Below, piece by piece: positions 25,566 to 35,500 of a DNA stretch of 64,000 bases. The notes beneath the pieces were generated by a model. It was not told the origin of the DNA, did not search any database, and saw only the letters and a list, made by a program, of their open reading frames with translations. The DNA comes from DATFVA01 sp963800255 (GTDB lineage: Bacteria; Bacteroidota; Ignavibacteria; Ignavibacteriales; Ignavibacteriaceae). Position numbers and translations under genes: made by a program. Where the stretch lies: positions 62,001 to 126,000 of the forward strand of contig CAWDAK010000006.1 in the NCBI GenBank assembly GCA_963800255.1, given 5' to 3'. The stretch's first letter is position 1. The number at the start of each line of letters is the position of its first letter.

Positions 25566-26675
25566 ATGAAGATTTTATATTCATGTTTATCCAGAAGCTG
25601 GGGGGGAATGGAAATGGTTACTATTACAGGTATTAAAGAGCTCATGAAAAGGGGAATTCACGTCGAACTTCTGTGTGCAGCCGAATCAAGAATTCATATT
25701 GAAGCTAATAACCTGGGAATTATTCTTTATCCGGTAAAAGCCAGGGGCTACTTCCATCCCTTCACTTCACTCAGAATCGCTTTTATCATCCGTAAAGTGA
25801 AATTTGATCTCATCCATACTCATGCCTCGAAAGACCTGTGGGTACTGGTCCCCGCTTTGCAGTTTCTAAGAAGAAGAATTCCTCTTATCCTTACTAAACA
25901 TATCGGCTCATTCGTTGAAAAAAAAGATTACCTTCATCGCAGGCTTTACAGGTATGTTACCAAGGCAATAGCAATCAGTACGGCAATCAAAAATAATATT
26001 CTGCAGACTACGCCTCTTAGTACCGAACAGATCCAGCTCATACCTAATGGAGTAGATACTACCATATTCAACCCCGATCTGGTTTCAGGAAAAACAGCCA
26101 GGGAAGAATTCAAAGTAGGAAACGATGAAATATTAATAGGCATGATGGCCAGGTTCAGTCCTGGAAAAGGGCATGAGGAATTTATTAAAGCCGCCTCAGA
26201 TTTAAATAGCGAGTTCAATAATATCCGCTTTATCATTATCGGCGAAGCAAGCCGGGGAGAAGATGAGTATGCAAACCGGATTAAGACCTATGCTGCTGAG
26301 CTAAAATTGAATAACCTTATTTTTACCGGGTACCGGAGTGATGTTCCTGAACTACTGGCAGCGCTCGATATCTTCATATTTCCCTCTCATGCAGAAGCCT
26401 TCGGGATTGCATTAATAGAAGCAATGGCTATGCAGAAGCCTTCTGTATGTTCTGCATCTGAAGGGGTGCTTGATATTGCACTGGATGGAGAGACATCCTT
26501 CCTCTTTGAAAAGCAGAATGCTGAAGACCTTGCGGCAAAAATAAAATCTTTAATTATAGATCCTGATATCAGGAAAAAGTTCTCCCTGGCTGCCAGGCAA
26601 AGAGTTTTGCAGAATTTTAATATTGATTACGTTACAGGTAAAACAATAGATTTATACAGGCAGCTGGTCAGTTAG
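25566..26675 (+). CDS. GT4-family glycosyltransferase
   Basis: The 369-residue GT-B protein has an N-terminal half opening MKILYSCLSRSWGGMEM and a C-terminal half with the GT4 donor-binding pattern: MMARFSPGKGHEEFI, then FTGYRSDVPELLAALDIFIFPSHAEAFGIALIEAMAMQKP containing the EX7E motif. Such enzymes add sugars to lipids or polysaccharides on the cytoplasmic side of the membrane. It starts 4 bp after the SpoIID gene's restored stop, so the two are probably co-transcribed and act in envelope building. Confidence 0.93.
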   Translation: MKILYSCLSRSWGGMEMVTITGIKELMKRGIHVELLCAAESRIHIEANNLGIILYPVKARGYFHPFTSLRIAFIIRKVKFDLIHTHASKDLWVLVPALQFLRRRIPLILTKHIGSFVEKKDYLHRRLYRYVTKAIAISTAIKNNILQTTPLSTEQIQLIPNGVDTTIFNPDLVSGKTAREEFKVGNDEILIGMMARFSPGKGHEEFIKAASDLNSEFNNIRFIIIGEASRGEDEYANRIKTYAAELKLNNLIFTGYRSDVPELLAALDIFIFPSHAEAFGIALIEAMAMQKPSVCSASEGVLDIALDGETSFLFEKQNAEDLAAKIKSLIIDPDIRKKFSLAARQRVLQNFNIDYVTGKTIDLYRQLVS

Positions 26676-26812
26676 ATTGACGGGTAAATATGGGTTAAGT
26701 CATAAAAATAAAAGTATTTACGCCATTGTGACAGTCTTAACTATTTAATAAACTTAAAGTAGTATTTTTAAACGTTTAAGTGTTAAAGAATCAAAATCCC
26801 GGAGGAGAAAAA

Positions 26813-27238
26813 ATGAAATATTTATTGACAATTCTTTTAAGCTCAGTTCTCTTTGCTGCATGTTCCAGTTCAAAAATGGTTTCAATGGACCCTGTCCGTT
26901 TCGATGCCTGCACCCAACAAACCGATCTTACCTCTAACGATGTGTATACGGGTGAAACAGTAGATAATGTTATAGTGGATCAGCAGTCAAAGATGGTTTA
27001 TGTTACAATGGATGTCAGGACTTACTGTAATTCCTCGTTAAATATGGATATGACTCAGAACGAGAACCAGATTACATTGAAAGTATCAAACACAAGCTCG
27101 GGAAGTGATAATTGTGTTTGTATTAAAAAAGCAAGAACGGCCTTCCGCGATTTAGCCCCGGGTACTTATGATCTAAGGATTACGGATCAGACAGGCCATA
27201 AGCTCCTTGACCAGGAGAGTATTACAATACCTGAATAG
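26813..27238 (+). CDS. small lipoprotein of unknown function
   Basis: ATG 26813 is chosen because GGAGGA lies 6 bases upstream and the product then begins with a lipoprotein signal (MKYLLTILLSSVLFAACSSS, lipobox Cys 17). The ~125-residue mature part is a likely beta sandwich with several cysteines (CTQQ, TYCNS, NCVCIKK). The ending (LAPGTYDLRITDQTGHKLLDQESITIPE) resembles Ig-like or peptidase-propeptide-like folds. It has its own strong terminator downstream. No family recognised. Confidence 0.78.
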   Translation: MKYLLTILLSSVLFAACSSSKMVSMDPVRFDACTQQTDLTSNDVYTGETVDNVIVDQQSKMVYVTMDVRTYCNSSLNMDMTQNENQITLKVSNTSSGSDNCVCIKKARTAFRDLAPGTYDLRITDQTGHKLLDQESITIPE

Positions 27239-27266
27239 CCTGAACACAAAATTTATTTTTTCCTTG

Positions 27267-27297
27267 AAGCCGGTTTTTTACCGGCTTTATTTTTTCT
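27267..27297 (+). terminator. rho-independent terminator
   Basis: AAGCCGGT (27267-27274) and ACCGGCTT (27280-27287) form an 8-bp stem with a short loop, followed by TATTTTTTC. It ends the lipoprotein transcript. Confidence 0.9.
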
Positions 27298-27348
27298 ATT
27301 TTACAACCTCCTCTTAGTCGGGTAGTTTTTAATTTCTCAGGAGGATTT

Positions 27349-28818
27349 ATGAGTTATCCTTTCACTGTTTTCATTCCATATAGCGGAAATTTGAAAACCT
27401 GGGAAGCATTTAATTCAATGCGGTCATCCAACCTTATTGAAGAACTCTTCCTGGTTACCTTAGAATCTGCAGAAGTTCCAAAGGCTTCCCAGGTTCTTAT
27501 TTCAGACGGTATAACAAGTTCAAAAACCTTAAGAGATATCGCCGGGGAATCTGACTCCGAATATATTCTCCTGCTTCTTAAACCGGAGGAGATTTCCTTC
27601 GGAAGATTTTCTCTAAACAGGTTGTTCGAGGTTGCGGAGATGACCGGGGCTGCATTAGTATATTCTGATTTCCAAAGGACAGAAAATAATATTTCTTATC
27701 CTAATCCTTTGATCGATTATCAGCCTGGCAGCATAAGGGATGACTTCGACTTCGGCAGCGTAGTTGTTTTAAGAAAATCCGTACTTGCAGATTTCCTTTC
27801 GGCAAATGAACCCGAATTTATCTATGCTGGTTTTTATAACCTGAGGTTATTTATATCGCGTAATTATGGCATCCGGCGAATCCCTGAATTTCTTTACTCA
27901 GTAGATACAGCATCCGACGGCCGCAGCGACAGTAAACAGTTTGCATATCTTGATCCGGGTAACCGTAAGCCTCAGATAGAAATGGAAGAAGCCGCTTCCA
28001 ATCATCTGAAATTAATAGGGGCATTCCTTGAACCTGTTTTCAGCGGAATCAATTTAACAGAACAGGAATTTGCATATACTGCCTCGGTGATAATTCCTGT
28101 AAAAAATAGAGAAAAAACCATAGCGGAAGCTGTAAATTCGGCTGTTAATCAGGTAACGAAATTCCCGTTCAATGTTATTGTGGTTGATAACCACTCGACG
28201 GATGGCACTACAGAAATCGTACGTGAGCTCTGCAGTAAGCACAGCCGGATTATACACCTGATTCCCGAATCTCAAAATCTGAATATAGGCGGATGCTGGA
28301 ATGAAGCAATATTTAATGAGCATTGTGGAAAATATGCTGTTCAGCTTGACAGCGACGACTTGTATGCCGATGAGCATACTCTGCAAAAGATAATTAATGT
28401 ATTTAGTGAGGAAAAAAGTGCAATGGTTATCGGCTCCTATAAACTAACTGATTTTAATAAGAATGAGATACCGCCCGGAATTATTGATCACAGGGAATGG
28501 ACGAGATCCAATGGCAGGAATAATGCGCTGCGTATAAACGGGCTTGGTGCTCCGAGGGCTTTTTTTACACCTATTCTCAGGAAGAATAAATTTCCTGATG
28601 TAAGTTATGGTGAAGATTACGCTGTTTCACTTGCAATCTCAAGGAAATATGAGATCAGTAGAATTTTCGAGCCTTTATATGTCTGCCGTAGATGGGAGGG
28701 TAATTCTGATTCTCAGCTGACGGTTGAAAAGAAAAATAATTTTAACTTTTATAAAGATTCCATACGAACCTATGAAATAAAGGCCCGGCAGAAACTTAAT
28801 GCAGAAATCCGGAAATAA
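27349..28818 (+). CDS. GT2-family glycosyltransferase with a degenerate N-terminal GT-A-like half
   Basis: The 489-residue product has two parts. Residues 1-225 follow a GT-A pattern (ALVYSDFQR) but lack a clear DxD. Residues 240-489 are a canonical GT2 domain: SVIIPVKNREKTIAEAVNSA, DNHSTDGT, and the metal-binding QLDSDDLY, then a YGEDYAVSLAISRKYE acceptor segment. AGGAGG stands 4 bases before the ATG. The following DUF4922 gene overlaps its end by 20 bp, so the two are coupled. Confidence 0.9.
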   Translation: MSYPFTVFIPYSGNLKTWEAFNSMRSSNLIEELFLVTLESAEVPKASQVLISDGITSSKTLRDIAGESDSEYILLLLKPEEISFGRFSLNRLFEVAEMTGAALVYSDFQRTENNISYPNPLIDYQPGSIRDDFDFGSVVVLRKSVLADFLSANEPEFIYAGFYNLRLFISRNYGIRRIPEFLYSVDTASDGRSDSKQFAYLDPGNRKPQIEMEEAASNHLKLIGAFLEPVFSGINLTEQEFAYTASVIIPVKNREKTIAEAVNSAVNQVTKFPFNVIVVDNHSTDGTTEIVRELCSKHSRIIHLIPESQNLNIGGCWNEAIFNEHCGKYAVQLDSDDLYADEHTLQKIINVFSEEKSAMVIGSYKLTDFNKNEIPPGIIDHREWTRSNGRNNALRINGLGAPRAFFTPILRKNKFPDVSYGEDYAVSLAISRKYEISRIFEPLYVCRRWEGNSDSQLTVEKKNNFNFYKDSIRTYEIKARQKLNAEIRK

Positions 28819-29797
28819 ACTTCAAAATGAACTGCAGGATCTCATCCTTGCAGGCGATTATTCTAAAGCTGTATCCCTGCTTTATAATCAGCAAAGCAAT
28901 GCGTGGCCTTTATTGAAACAGGGAATTGAATCCTTATCCTCCGCTGATCTGAAGAAATATTTCTTTGATGGGTACGAGATAAATGCTCAGTTCAATCCAG
29001 GGAGGATAAATTCCACACTCGCAAACGTTTCTCCCAAAGCTGTCAAAAAAAGGGAGTGTTTTTTATGTGCGGAAAACCTTCCCAAAGAGCAGCAAGGTAT
29101 TATTTACAAGGATAAATATTCAATTCTGTGCAATCCCTTCCCCATATTCATAAATCATTTAACCATCAGCAGTATAAGTCATCTTCCCCAGAGGATAAAG
29201 AAATCATTTTCAGATCTTCTTGAAATAAGCAGTGATATCGCTGATTATAGTTTTATATACAACGGACCTGAATCAGGCGCTTCGGCTCCGGATCACCTCC
29301 ACTTTCAAGCCTGTAAAAAAGAATCACTGCCGATTAACATAGATTATGAAGGATTAAAAAATGAATTCGGAGAGGAAATCATAAGTAATGGAGTAGTGGT
29401 CCGGGCTATTGATGATGGAACCCGGAAGATCTTTTCGCTCGAGTCTGATTCTGCGAAATCTCTCATCAAGATCTTTAATATAATCTATTCCCTTTACGCA
29501 ATAATTTCAAAAAGTCATGTTGAACCTATGATGAATATTATTTCATCATATGAAGAGGAAACAGGCTGGAGAATAATGATATTTTTCAGGAAAAAGCATC
29601 GTCCTGATGCTTATTTTAAAGAAGATGATGAGAACATACTTGTAAGTCCTGCCTCTATCGACCTTGGAGGAGTGCTTGTAATTCCACTTGAAAAAGATTT
29701 CAAAAAAATCGACAAGGATATAATCAGCGGGATTTTCCGCGAGGTATCAATGGGTAAAGAGGAATTCGAATATCTTAAAGCAAAGCTGAAGGAATAG
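28799..29797 (+). CDS. DUF4922 protein, HIT-like GDP-sugar/nucleotide phosphorylase candidate
   Basis: The 332-residue product has a Cys pair (CFLCAENL) as found in HIT/GalT-like nucleotide transferases, and a histidine motif PDHLHFQA. HLHFQ matches the catalytic motif of the VTC2/GDPGP1 (GDP-hexose phosphorylase) branch and is close to HPHQ of GalT. This is established for those families; action here on a nucleotide sugar is inference. It overlaps the GT2 gene, suggesting both work on one sugar pathway. It lacks a signal peptide and should be cytoplasmic. Confidence 0.8.
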   Translation: MQKSGNKLQNELQDLILAGDYSKAVSLLYNQQSNAWPLLKQGIESLSSADLKKYFFDGYEINAQFNPGRINSTLANVSPKAVKKRECFLCAENLPKEQQGIIYKDKYSILCNPFPIFINHLTISSISHLPQRIKKSFSDLLEISSDIADYSFIYNGPESGASAPDHLHFQACKKESLPINIDYEGLKNEFGEEIISNGVVVRAIDDGTRKIFSLESDSAKSLIKIFNIIYSLYAIISKSHVEPMMNIISSYEEETGWRIMIFFRKKHRPDAYFKEDDENILVSPASIDLGGVLVIPLEKDFKKIDKDIISGIFREVSMGKEEFEYLKAKLKE

Positions 29798-29831
29798 CAT
29801 ATCTCCGTTTGCCGCCGGCATCATACCTATT

Positions 29832-29860
29832 AATAAAACTTGAAAACCCGCAGTTTTATT
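29832..29860. terminator. weak AT-rich inverted repeat between convergent genes
   Basis: AATAAAACT (29832-29840) mirrors AGTTTTATT (29852-29860), followed by TTTTATTA. It could end the DUF4922 transcript; the stem is AT-rich, so confidence is low. Confidence 0.35.
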
Positions 29861-31196
29861 TTTTATTATCCTGCAGTCCTGATGGTGTTTGTGGAGTTGA
29901 AATTATCTTCTCAAAAATTTCCCATCGTTTTGAAGGATTATCCTTAGTTCCGCCGTTTCGTTCAATATAATTTTTAACGATGTCTTTTCCCAGGTTATAG
30001 TTAATCACATAACTTCTGTATTTATCAATAAAGCTCATCCTTTTTTCTGCCCTCTCCCTGCTCATCAGCTCATACTTCTGCAGCCAGTCAACCGCTGCCT
30101 CTCTATCCCAATCGCCGTTCAGATAATTACGGGCAGCTTCATTACCGGCATAACTTAGTGAATCAATTAGTCCAAGTATCCGGTAGTACTCATCAGCCTG
30201 GGAAGAATCCAGTCCCGCAATAGGGAACAAAACTTCTTTCTCAAATTTAATCCTTGAGTCACCCGGGAAGGCCATATTAATACCATAATTTGCTGTTCCC
30301 TCTGCTATAAGCGACTGAGGACTAAACAGGGGATACACGGAGAACTCACTCCATCCACGCTGCCTTACAAGGTTTTTTTCAAGCAGTGTATTATACACAT
30401 GATGGCCCGGGTATCCTTCGTGTGCTGCAAGGTCAACTGCACGGTCAATGTAAACCGGCAGATCAGTATTAACCTGTATTACGCTATATGAATTTCCTTT
30501 ATACCAGTTATATCCGCCCCATGGTTTATTATTTACATATTCAATCTTAAAGTTCTCATCCTGCGGAAGCTGGATATGATCGAGCGTTCTGCTGCGGCAT
30601 TCATTAATGGCCGCAGTAAAGACTTTGTCAAGTTTATCTTTAGGTATAATGAAGCGGGATCTGAAGCTCTCAAACCTGTCAGTCACGTTTCCGCTTCCAG
30701 GCAGCAGTTTATCAAGTTCATCAATAATTTTCCTGAAGTACTCTTCTGAATGATGGGGAGCCTCAGCATCATAAAGAGCTTTTGTTTCCTGGTCGAAAGG
30801 AAGGTCACCTCCCCGAAGCATAAATATCTTTGTTTTCAAGGCTAGCATTTGTTTGAATAAGAATCTGAACCTCAGGGTCTGCATTTCATCTGCATTATAC
30901 TGGCCTAGTGATTCCATGCTGTCAAGCAAGGCGTCTGTCTCAGCATCGAGATGTTTCAATGCTGTTGAATCAGCATTATAGGTACTGTCAGGTTTCCATT
31001 CGTCAGGACCATAATAAGCGTCAACATAATCAGGATCAAATTTGCCTACCCTTAATATCACCTTTACATAACTTTCTGCTATACTATTCATTTTTGTATC
31101 CAGTTCTCTTGATGGTTGTTTTTCATTTTTATCACCGCAGGAAAATAAAACTAAAGCGGTTAAAAGAACGAAGAAAATATTTTTTACCGGCATCAT
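29856..31196 (-). CDS. lipoprotein zinc peptidase of the DUF885 type
   Basis: The 446-residue product has a lipoprotein signal (lipobox LFSC at about 20). The likely zinc site is AAHEGYPGHH, matching the HExxxGHH form of DUF885 proteins, with a downstream acidic residue in IAEGTANYG. The segment before (residues 40-230) is helical. Substrates are unknown. It overlaps the upstream amylase gene by 4 bp, so both are on one leftward transcript. Confidence 0.85.
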   Translation of the reverse strand: MMPVKNIFFVLLTALVLFSCGDKNEKQPSRELDTKMNSIAESYVKVILRVGKFDPDYVDAYYGPDEWKPDSTYNADSTALKHLDAETDALLDSMESLGQYNADEMQTLRFRFLFKQMLALKTKIFMLRGGDLPFDQETKALYDAEAPHHSEEYFRKIIDELDKLLPGSGNVTDRFESFRSRFIIPKDKLDKVFTAAINECRSRTLDHIQLPQDENFKIEYVNNKPWGGYNWYKGNSYSVIQVNTDLPVYIDRAVDLAAHEGYPGHHVYNTLLEKNLVRQRGWSEFSVYPLFSPQSLIAEGTANYGINMAFPGDSRIKFEKEVLFPIAGLDSSQADEYYRILGLIDSLSYAGNEAARNYLNGDWDREAAVDWLQKYELMSRERAEKRMSFIDKYRSYVINYNLGKDIVKNYIERNGGTKDNPSKRWEIFEKIISTPQTPSGLQDNKK

Positions 31197-33601
31197 TTAT
31201 CCTTATTGGAATTTTCGTTTAACAGGAAGATGGAGTAACCGTATGGTTCCATATGAACATTCACTTTATAATTCCTTACAGGCAGTTCTATCCCGGAGAT
31301 GAGGTCTGTGATTGAGTCAGCCTTAAAAGCGTAGGGCAATTCAATCTGGACGTTGGTTAAAGTTTTGTTTTTATTTAAAACAACAAGTATGCGCTCATTT
31401 AGATCCGAACGCATAAAAGCATATATATTTTTATCGGCCTGAAGTGTGTAGAAGTCGCCGTAGCGGAGTGCTGAATTTTCTTTCCTTACTTTTATAAGAC
31501 GGCTGATATCATTTAAAGTCTCATTTTCAAGACTGGTAAGTTCTGAGTCGAAACGCATCATCCTTCGGTTATCCGGGTCAGCTGCACCGGTCATGCCTAT
31601 CTCATCACCGTAGTCAATTATCGGTATCCCGGGAATCGTCATAAGATAGGAAATGTATAGCTTGAGTTTTTTGTAGCTCGACTTATTATCTACCTCCGGA
31701 GGGTTCTTCCAACCTATCTCAGCGGCATCCCCCTCATTCAGAGAAATATCTCCATCAGCGTAAGCCATAAAACGAACTTTATCGTGACTATCAATAATAT
31801 TTCCCATAAGGTGGTTCACACCATAAACTTCAAAGGTTTTTTTCATCTGATCATCAAGTGATTTGAAGGAAAGAGATGAATCGATAAAAACCGGAATTGC
31901 AGTATCGTAAAGGTTAAAGTTAAACTGGGCATCAAGCTGACCATTATTAACATATGAGTTAACCAGCTGATAGCTTCCGAAGGTTTCCCCTATCTGGAAA
32001 ACATTTCTGTTCTCAGGAATTGCGATTTTACTTTTAATCTTCCTGGTTAACGTCCGCCAGAATTCGTTTGGAATATGTTTCACTGCATCATGCCTGAAAC
32101 CATCTGCATTAGTTTCCTGAAGCCACCATACAGCATTGCTTGTCATAGTATCAAGAGCCTCAGGAGAGCCTTCATAATCAAATGAGGGAAGATATGGTTC
32201 GAACCAGGTAGTTAGTCTGTGTTCATCCCAGAGACGGAGATTCAATCTACCGTCAGGCAGTTCCAGGTGTCCAAACCAATTCCGGTGTAGTTTATAAAAT
32301 GGATGTTCCTCATGTACATGGTTCGCCACATAGTCAATAAGTATATGTATATCATGCTTGTGAGCCTCTTCAACCAGGTCCTTCAGCAGCTTCATATCAC
32401 CGAAGCGTTCCTCAACCCTGTCAGAGGAGACGGGCCAGTAACCATGGTATCCGGTATAATACCTGTGAGGTTCAGGGTACTCCATATATGCACTGTCTGT
32501 ATTATCTACAACAGGAGAAAGCCACAAGGTATTCACACCAAGCGAGTCAAAATATCCCTCATCTATTTTATCAAAGATTCCCTGCAGGTCGCCTCCAAAA
32601 TAATTTGCCTTTTTCGTAAGGTGCGGGTTAACAACAGGAATGCTGTTGCTTGAGTCACCGTCGTTAAACCTGTCGATCATTATAGAATAGATAATATTAT
32701 CATACTCTGTCCGGTGACTGTTCCTGCCTTCCGGTTCGCCGTCATAAAACCTTAAAGTCTGGATATTAGAAGCCTGCCCGTTCCGGTTAACTGCTACCCT
32801 AAGGACATTCTCTCCTTTAAATCCTGCCGTATCAATAGTCACCAGGAACTTATTTGCCGCCGTAGAGATTCGTTCATCAGGAAGAGATGAATTATTATAA
32901 AGAGCCGAAATCTCCCCGCGTTTAACAGGCGATCTGAACCTGCTGTTATAATATGAAAAACTAACTGTTATTCTGTCTTTTGTTTTTTCATACCCGTTAA
33001 CAAAAAGGTAACTTTTTTCCGGATGAGGGTTGGGAATTGTAATAACAGAGTTATAACCGCCGAGACCGTTAGGAATACTATCGGGATTTTCGGGATCTAT
33101 AAACTCATTTCCCTGCACATAGAATTTATACTGATAGCTTCCGGGCTCAAGAGGAACGGTTACGCTGTAAGTTTTTCTTTTTTTGTCGTAGTCCATCGGA
33201 AGGTTCTCCCTGTTCCAGCCGTTAAAACTTGCGAACAGGTTCACCCTTTCGGGATGGTCCTTAAGGGTTAAATAGAAAGTATGATTCTGAACTATCTCTG
33301 AATAGAAAGGGATCGCATAAAACGAATCATTCAAAGTAAAGTTGATTAAGCCCAGACCTTCAAATTTACTATCGGGCTTAACCGTCATTGTTTTGCTTTC
33401 CCCGTTAAATACAGCCTTAATATTATTTGCGGGAATAATACCTACATCATAATTACCGGAATAAAACAAATCACTTATAAGGATAGTATCGGTTTTACCT
33501 GCCTGGAGATGAAGCGGTTTAATTATATCAGTAATGCCCTGAGGAAAAATAACAAGCTGACAGGAAAACAACAACAAAACAATAGTTCCCTTTATCTTCA
33601 T
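31193..33601 (-). CDS. secreted GH13 alpha-amylase-family enzyme with N-terminal starch-binding-like domain
   Basis: The 802-residue product has a signal peptide, an N-terminal beta region (about 25-110), then a CBM48/AMPK-like domain (about 115-195: VNLFASFNGWNRENLPM...YQYKFYVQGNEFIDPEN). The GH13 barrel holds all four motifs: DYVANH, DGFRHDAVKH (nucleophile Asp), IGETFG (acid Glu) and NIIDSHDKVR (third Asp). A C-terminal beta domain ends the protein. It probably acts in the periplasm or on the surface on alpha-glucans. It forms an operon with the lipoprotein peptidase; the ABC exporter gene precedes it by 11 bp. Confidence 0.92.
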   Translation of the reverse strand: MKIKGTIVLLLFSCQLVIFPQGITDIIKPLHLQAGKTDTILISDLFYSGNYDVGIIPANNIKAVFNGESKTMTVKPDSKFEGLGLINFTLNDSFYAIPFYSEIVQNHTFYLTLKDHPERVNLFASFNGWNRENLPMDYDKKRKTYSVTVPLEPGSYQYKFYVQGNEFIDPENPDSIPNGLGGYNSVITIPNPHPEKSYLFVNGYEKTKDRITVSFSYYNSRFRSPVKRGEISALYNNSSLPDERISTAANKFLVTIDTAGFKGENVLRVAVNRNGQASNIQTLRFYDGEPEGRNSHRTEYDNIIYSIMIDRFNDGDSSNSIPVVNPHLTKKANYFGGDLQGIFDKIDEGYFDSLGVNTLWLSPVVDNTDSAYMEYPEPHRYYTGYHGYWPVSSDRVEERFGDMKLLKDLVEEAHKHDIHILIDYVANHVHEEHPFYKLHRNWFGHLELPDGRLNLRLWDEHRLTTWFEPYLPSFDYEGSPEALDTMTSNAVWWLQETNADGFRHDAVKHIPNEFWRTLTRKIKSKIAIPENRNVFQIGETFGSYQLVNSYVNNGQLDAQFNFNLYDTAIPVFIDSSLSFKSLDDQMKKTFEVYGVNHLMGNIIDSHDKVRFMAYADGDISLNEGDAAEIGWKNPPEVDNKSSYKKLKLYISYLMTIPGIPIIDYGDEIGMTGAADPDNRRMMRFDSELTSLENETLNDISRLIKVRKENSALRYGDFYTLQADKNIYAFMRSDLNERILVVLNKNKTLTNVQIELPYAFKADSITDLISGIELPVRNYKVNVHMEPYGYSIFLLNENSNKDK

Positions 33602-33612
33602 ATAAAATGCCT

Positions 33613-35406
33613 TTAATCCTCTTCAAAGTTTACAGCTGACTTATAGTCATCAATATCGTTGTTCCTTTCGCGCTCGCCTATCTGCTGGCGCCACATTGCA
33701 TAGTAAAGTCCTTTTTGTTCCAGAAGATCTGTGTGTTTGCCTGACTCAATAATCTGACCTTTTTCAAGCACATATATTTTATCAGCATGCATAACCGTCG
33801 ACAAGCGGTGGGCAATCATAATCGTAATCAGATCCTTCCGGTCAGATATATCCCTTATAGTAGAAGTTATCTCTTCTTCTGTAAGTGAGTCAAGTGAAGA
33901 CGTAGCCTCATCAAAAATAAGAAGCTGGGGATGACGAAGCAGGGCTCTTGCAATTGAGAGCCGCTGTTTTTCTCCACCGGAGACCTTTACGCCTCCTTCA
34001 CCTATAATAGTATCGAGACCTTTATCAGCCCGGGCCAGCAGGTTTCCTGCGGCAGCCTTTTTGAGGACATCAAGACACTCTTCATCAGAAGCTCCCGGGT
34101 TAACAAATAGAAGGTTCTCTTTTATTGTGCCCGAAAAAAGCTGCGTATCCTGTGTAACAAATCCTATCTTTTCACGCAATTCATCAAGATCAATCTTATC
34201 ACCGGGGATGCCGTTATAGATTATCGAGCCATCCTGTGGAGGATACAGTCCGACGAGAAGTTTTACAAGGGTAGTCTTTCCGGCTCCCGAGGGTCCCGCA
34301 AAAGCAATTGTCTCACCCATCCTTACCCTGAATGAAATATTCTTAAGAGCATTACTTCTTGAACTCTGATGTTTGAAGCTGACATTCCTGAATTCAAGAG
34401 ATTGGACGGTGCTTACGGATTCGGGATTTTCAGGTTTTTTGTCGACAGGCTGCTTAAGCAGATCTCCAAAATTATCCAGAGAGACCTCGGCTTCGCGGTA
34501 GATATTTATAATATCTCCAAGGCTCTGAAGAGGACCAAAAATAAAGAATGAGTAGAGCATTAAAGTGAAAAACTGTCCTATCTGGATCTCTCTTGTAAAG
34601 ATGAGGTAGAGCATAAAGAAAAGTATAGTAGTGCGGATAAAGTTAACAACAGTTCCCTGGATGAAACTTAACGTCCGTATATATTTAACCTTTTTTAATT
34701 CAAGCAGAAGGATTTTATCCGTTGTTGAATTAAGACGGTTAATCTCCTGGCTGCCCAACCCAAGACTTTTAACAAGTTCGATGTTCCTAAGAGATTCCGT
34801 AGTTGTACCTGCAAGGGCAGTAGTTTCAGACACTATAACCTTTTGTATCTTTTTTATTTTTCGGCTTAAAACAGAACTAACAACACCGAGTATAGGGATG
34901 GCAGCAAAAAATATCGGTGCAATAATCCAGTGTACATTAATAGCATAAACAGTTACAAAAATAACTCCCACTACCGTAGTAAAAAGAACATTTACAAAGG
35001 AGGAAATCAGTTTTTCAACATCAATTCTAACCTTCTGCAGAACACCCAGTGTAGTTCCGCTTTGCTGATCTTCGAATTTAGAATATGGAAGCTCTAGGGA
35101 ATGTTTTATACCGTCAGTATAAATCTGTGCCCCGAGGCGCTGGGTTATCACATTAACATAGTAATCCTGGAAATTCTTTGCGATTCTTGATACAAAAGCA
35201 ACACCCACTGCTGCAGCAAGGAGGAGTCCCACTCCCTTTAGAAACTGTTCAGTAGTATACGTATCAAATTTTGTTGCATACTTATCGATCACCCTACCAA
35301 AAATATAAGGATCAAGGAGAGAGAATACCTGGTTTACTGCCGCCAGCAGAAGAGCAAGCAGCAATAATTTCCAGTAACCTCTAAGGTATGTATAAAGCAG
35401 TTTCAT
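33613..35406 (-). CDS. ABC exporter, fused membrane and ATPase domains
   Basis: The 597-residue half-transporter has six membrane helices (about 1-310) and an ATPase domain (about 340-580) with Walker A GPSGAGKTT, Q-loop, signature VSGGEKQRLSIARALL, Walker B LLIFDEATSSLD and H-loop IAHRLST. MsbA/BmrA-like exporters of this form carry lipids, peptides or drugs; the substrate is not readable. It works as a homodimer, as no second half-transporter is next to it. It begins the leftward unit that includes the amylase. Confidence 0.93.
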   Translation of the reverse strand: MKLLYTYLRGYWKLLLLALLLAAVNQVFSLLDPYIFGRVIDKYATKFDTYTTEQFLKGVGLLLAAAVGVAFVSRIAKNFQDYYVNVITQRLGAQIYTDGIKHSLELPYSKFEDQQSGTTLGVLQKVRIDVEKLISSFVNVLFTTVVGVIFVTVYAINVHWIIAPIFFAAIPILGVVSSVLSRKIKKIQKVIVSETTALAGTTTESLRNIELVKSLGLGSQEINRLNSTTDKILLLELKKVKYIRTLSFIQGTVVNFIRTTILFFMLYLIFTREIQIGQFFTLMLYSFFIFGPLQSLGDIINIYREAEVSLDNFGDLLKQPVDKKPENPESVSTVQSLEFRNVSFKHQSSRSNALKNISFRVRMGETIAFAGPSGAGKTTLVKLLVGLYPPQDGSIIYNGIPGDKIDLDELREKIGFVTQDTQLFSGTIKENLLFVNPGASDEECLDVLKKAAAGNLLARADKGLDTIIGEGGVKVSGGEKQRLSIARALLRHPQLLIFDEATSSLDSLTEEEITSTIRDISDRKDLITIMIAHRLSTVMHADKIYVLEKGQIIESGKHTDLLEQKGLYYAMWRQQIGERERNNDIDDYKSAVNFEED

Positions 35407-35500
35407 TTGAATTAGTTAAAATAATGAATAGAGACTCAATATAAAATAGTATTAGGAGACGCAGATCTGGATAAAAAGTACAGAAAGAAGCCTTTTATGT

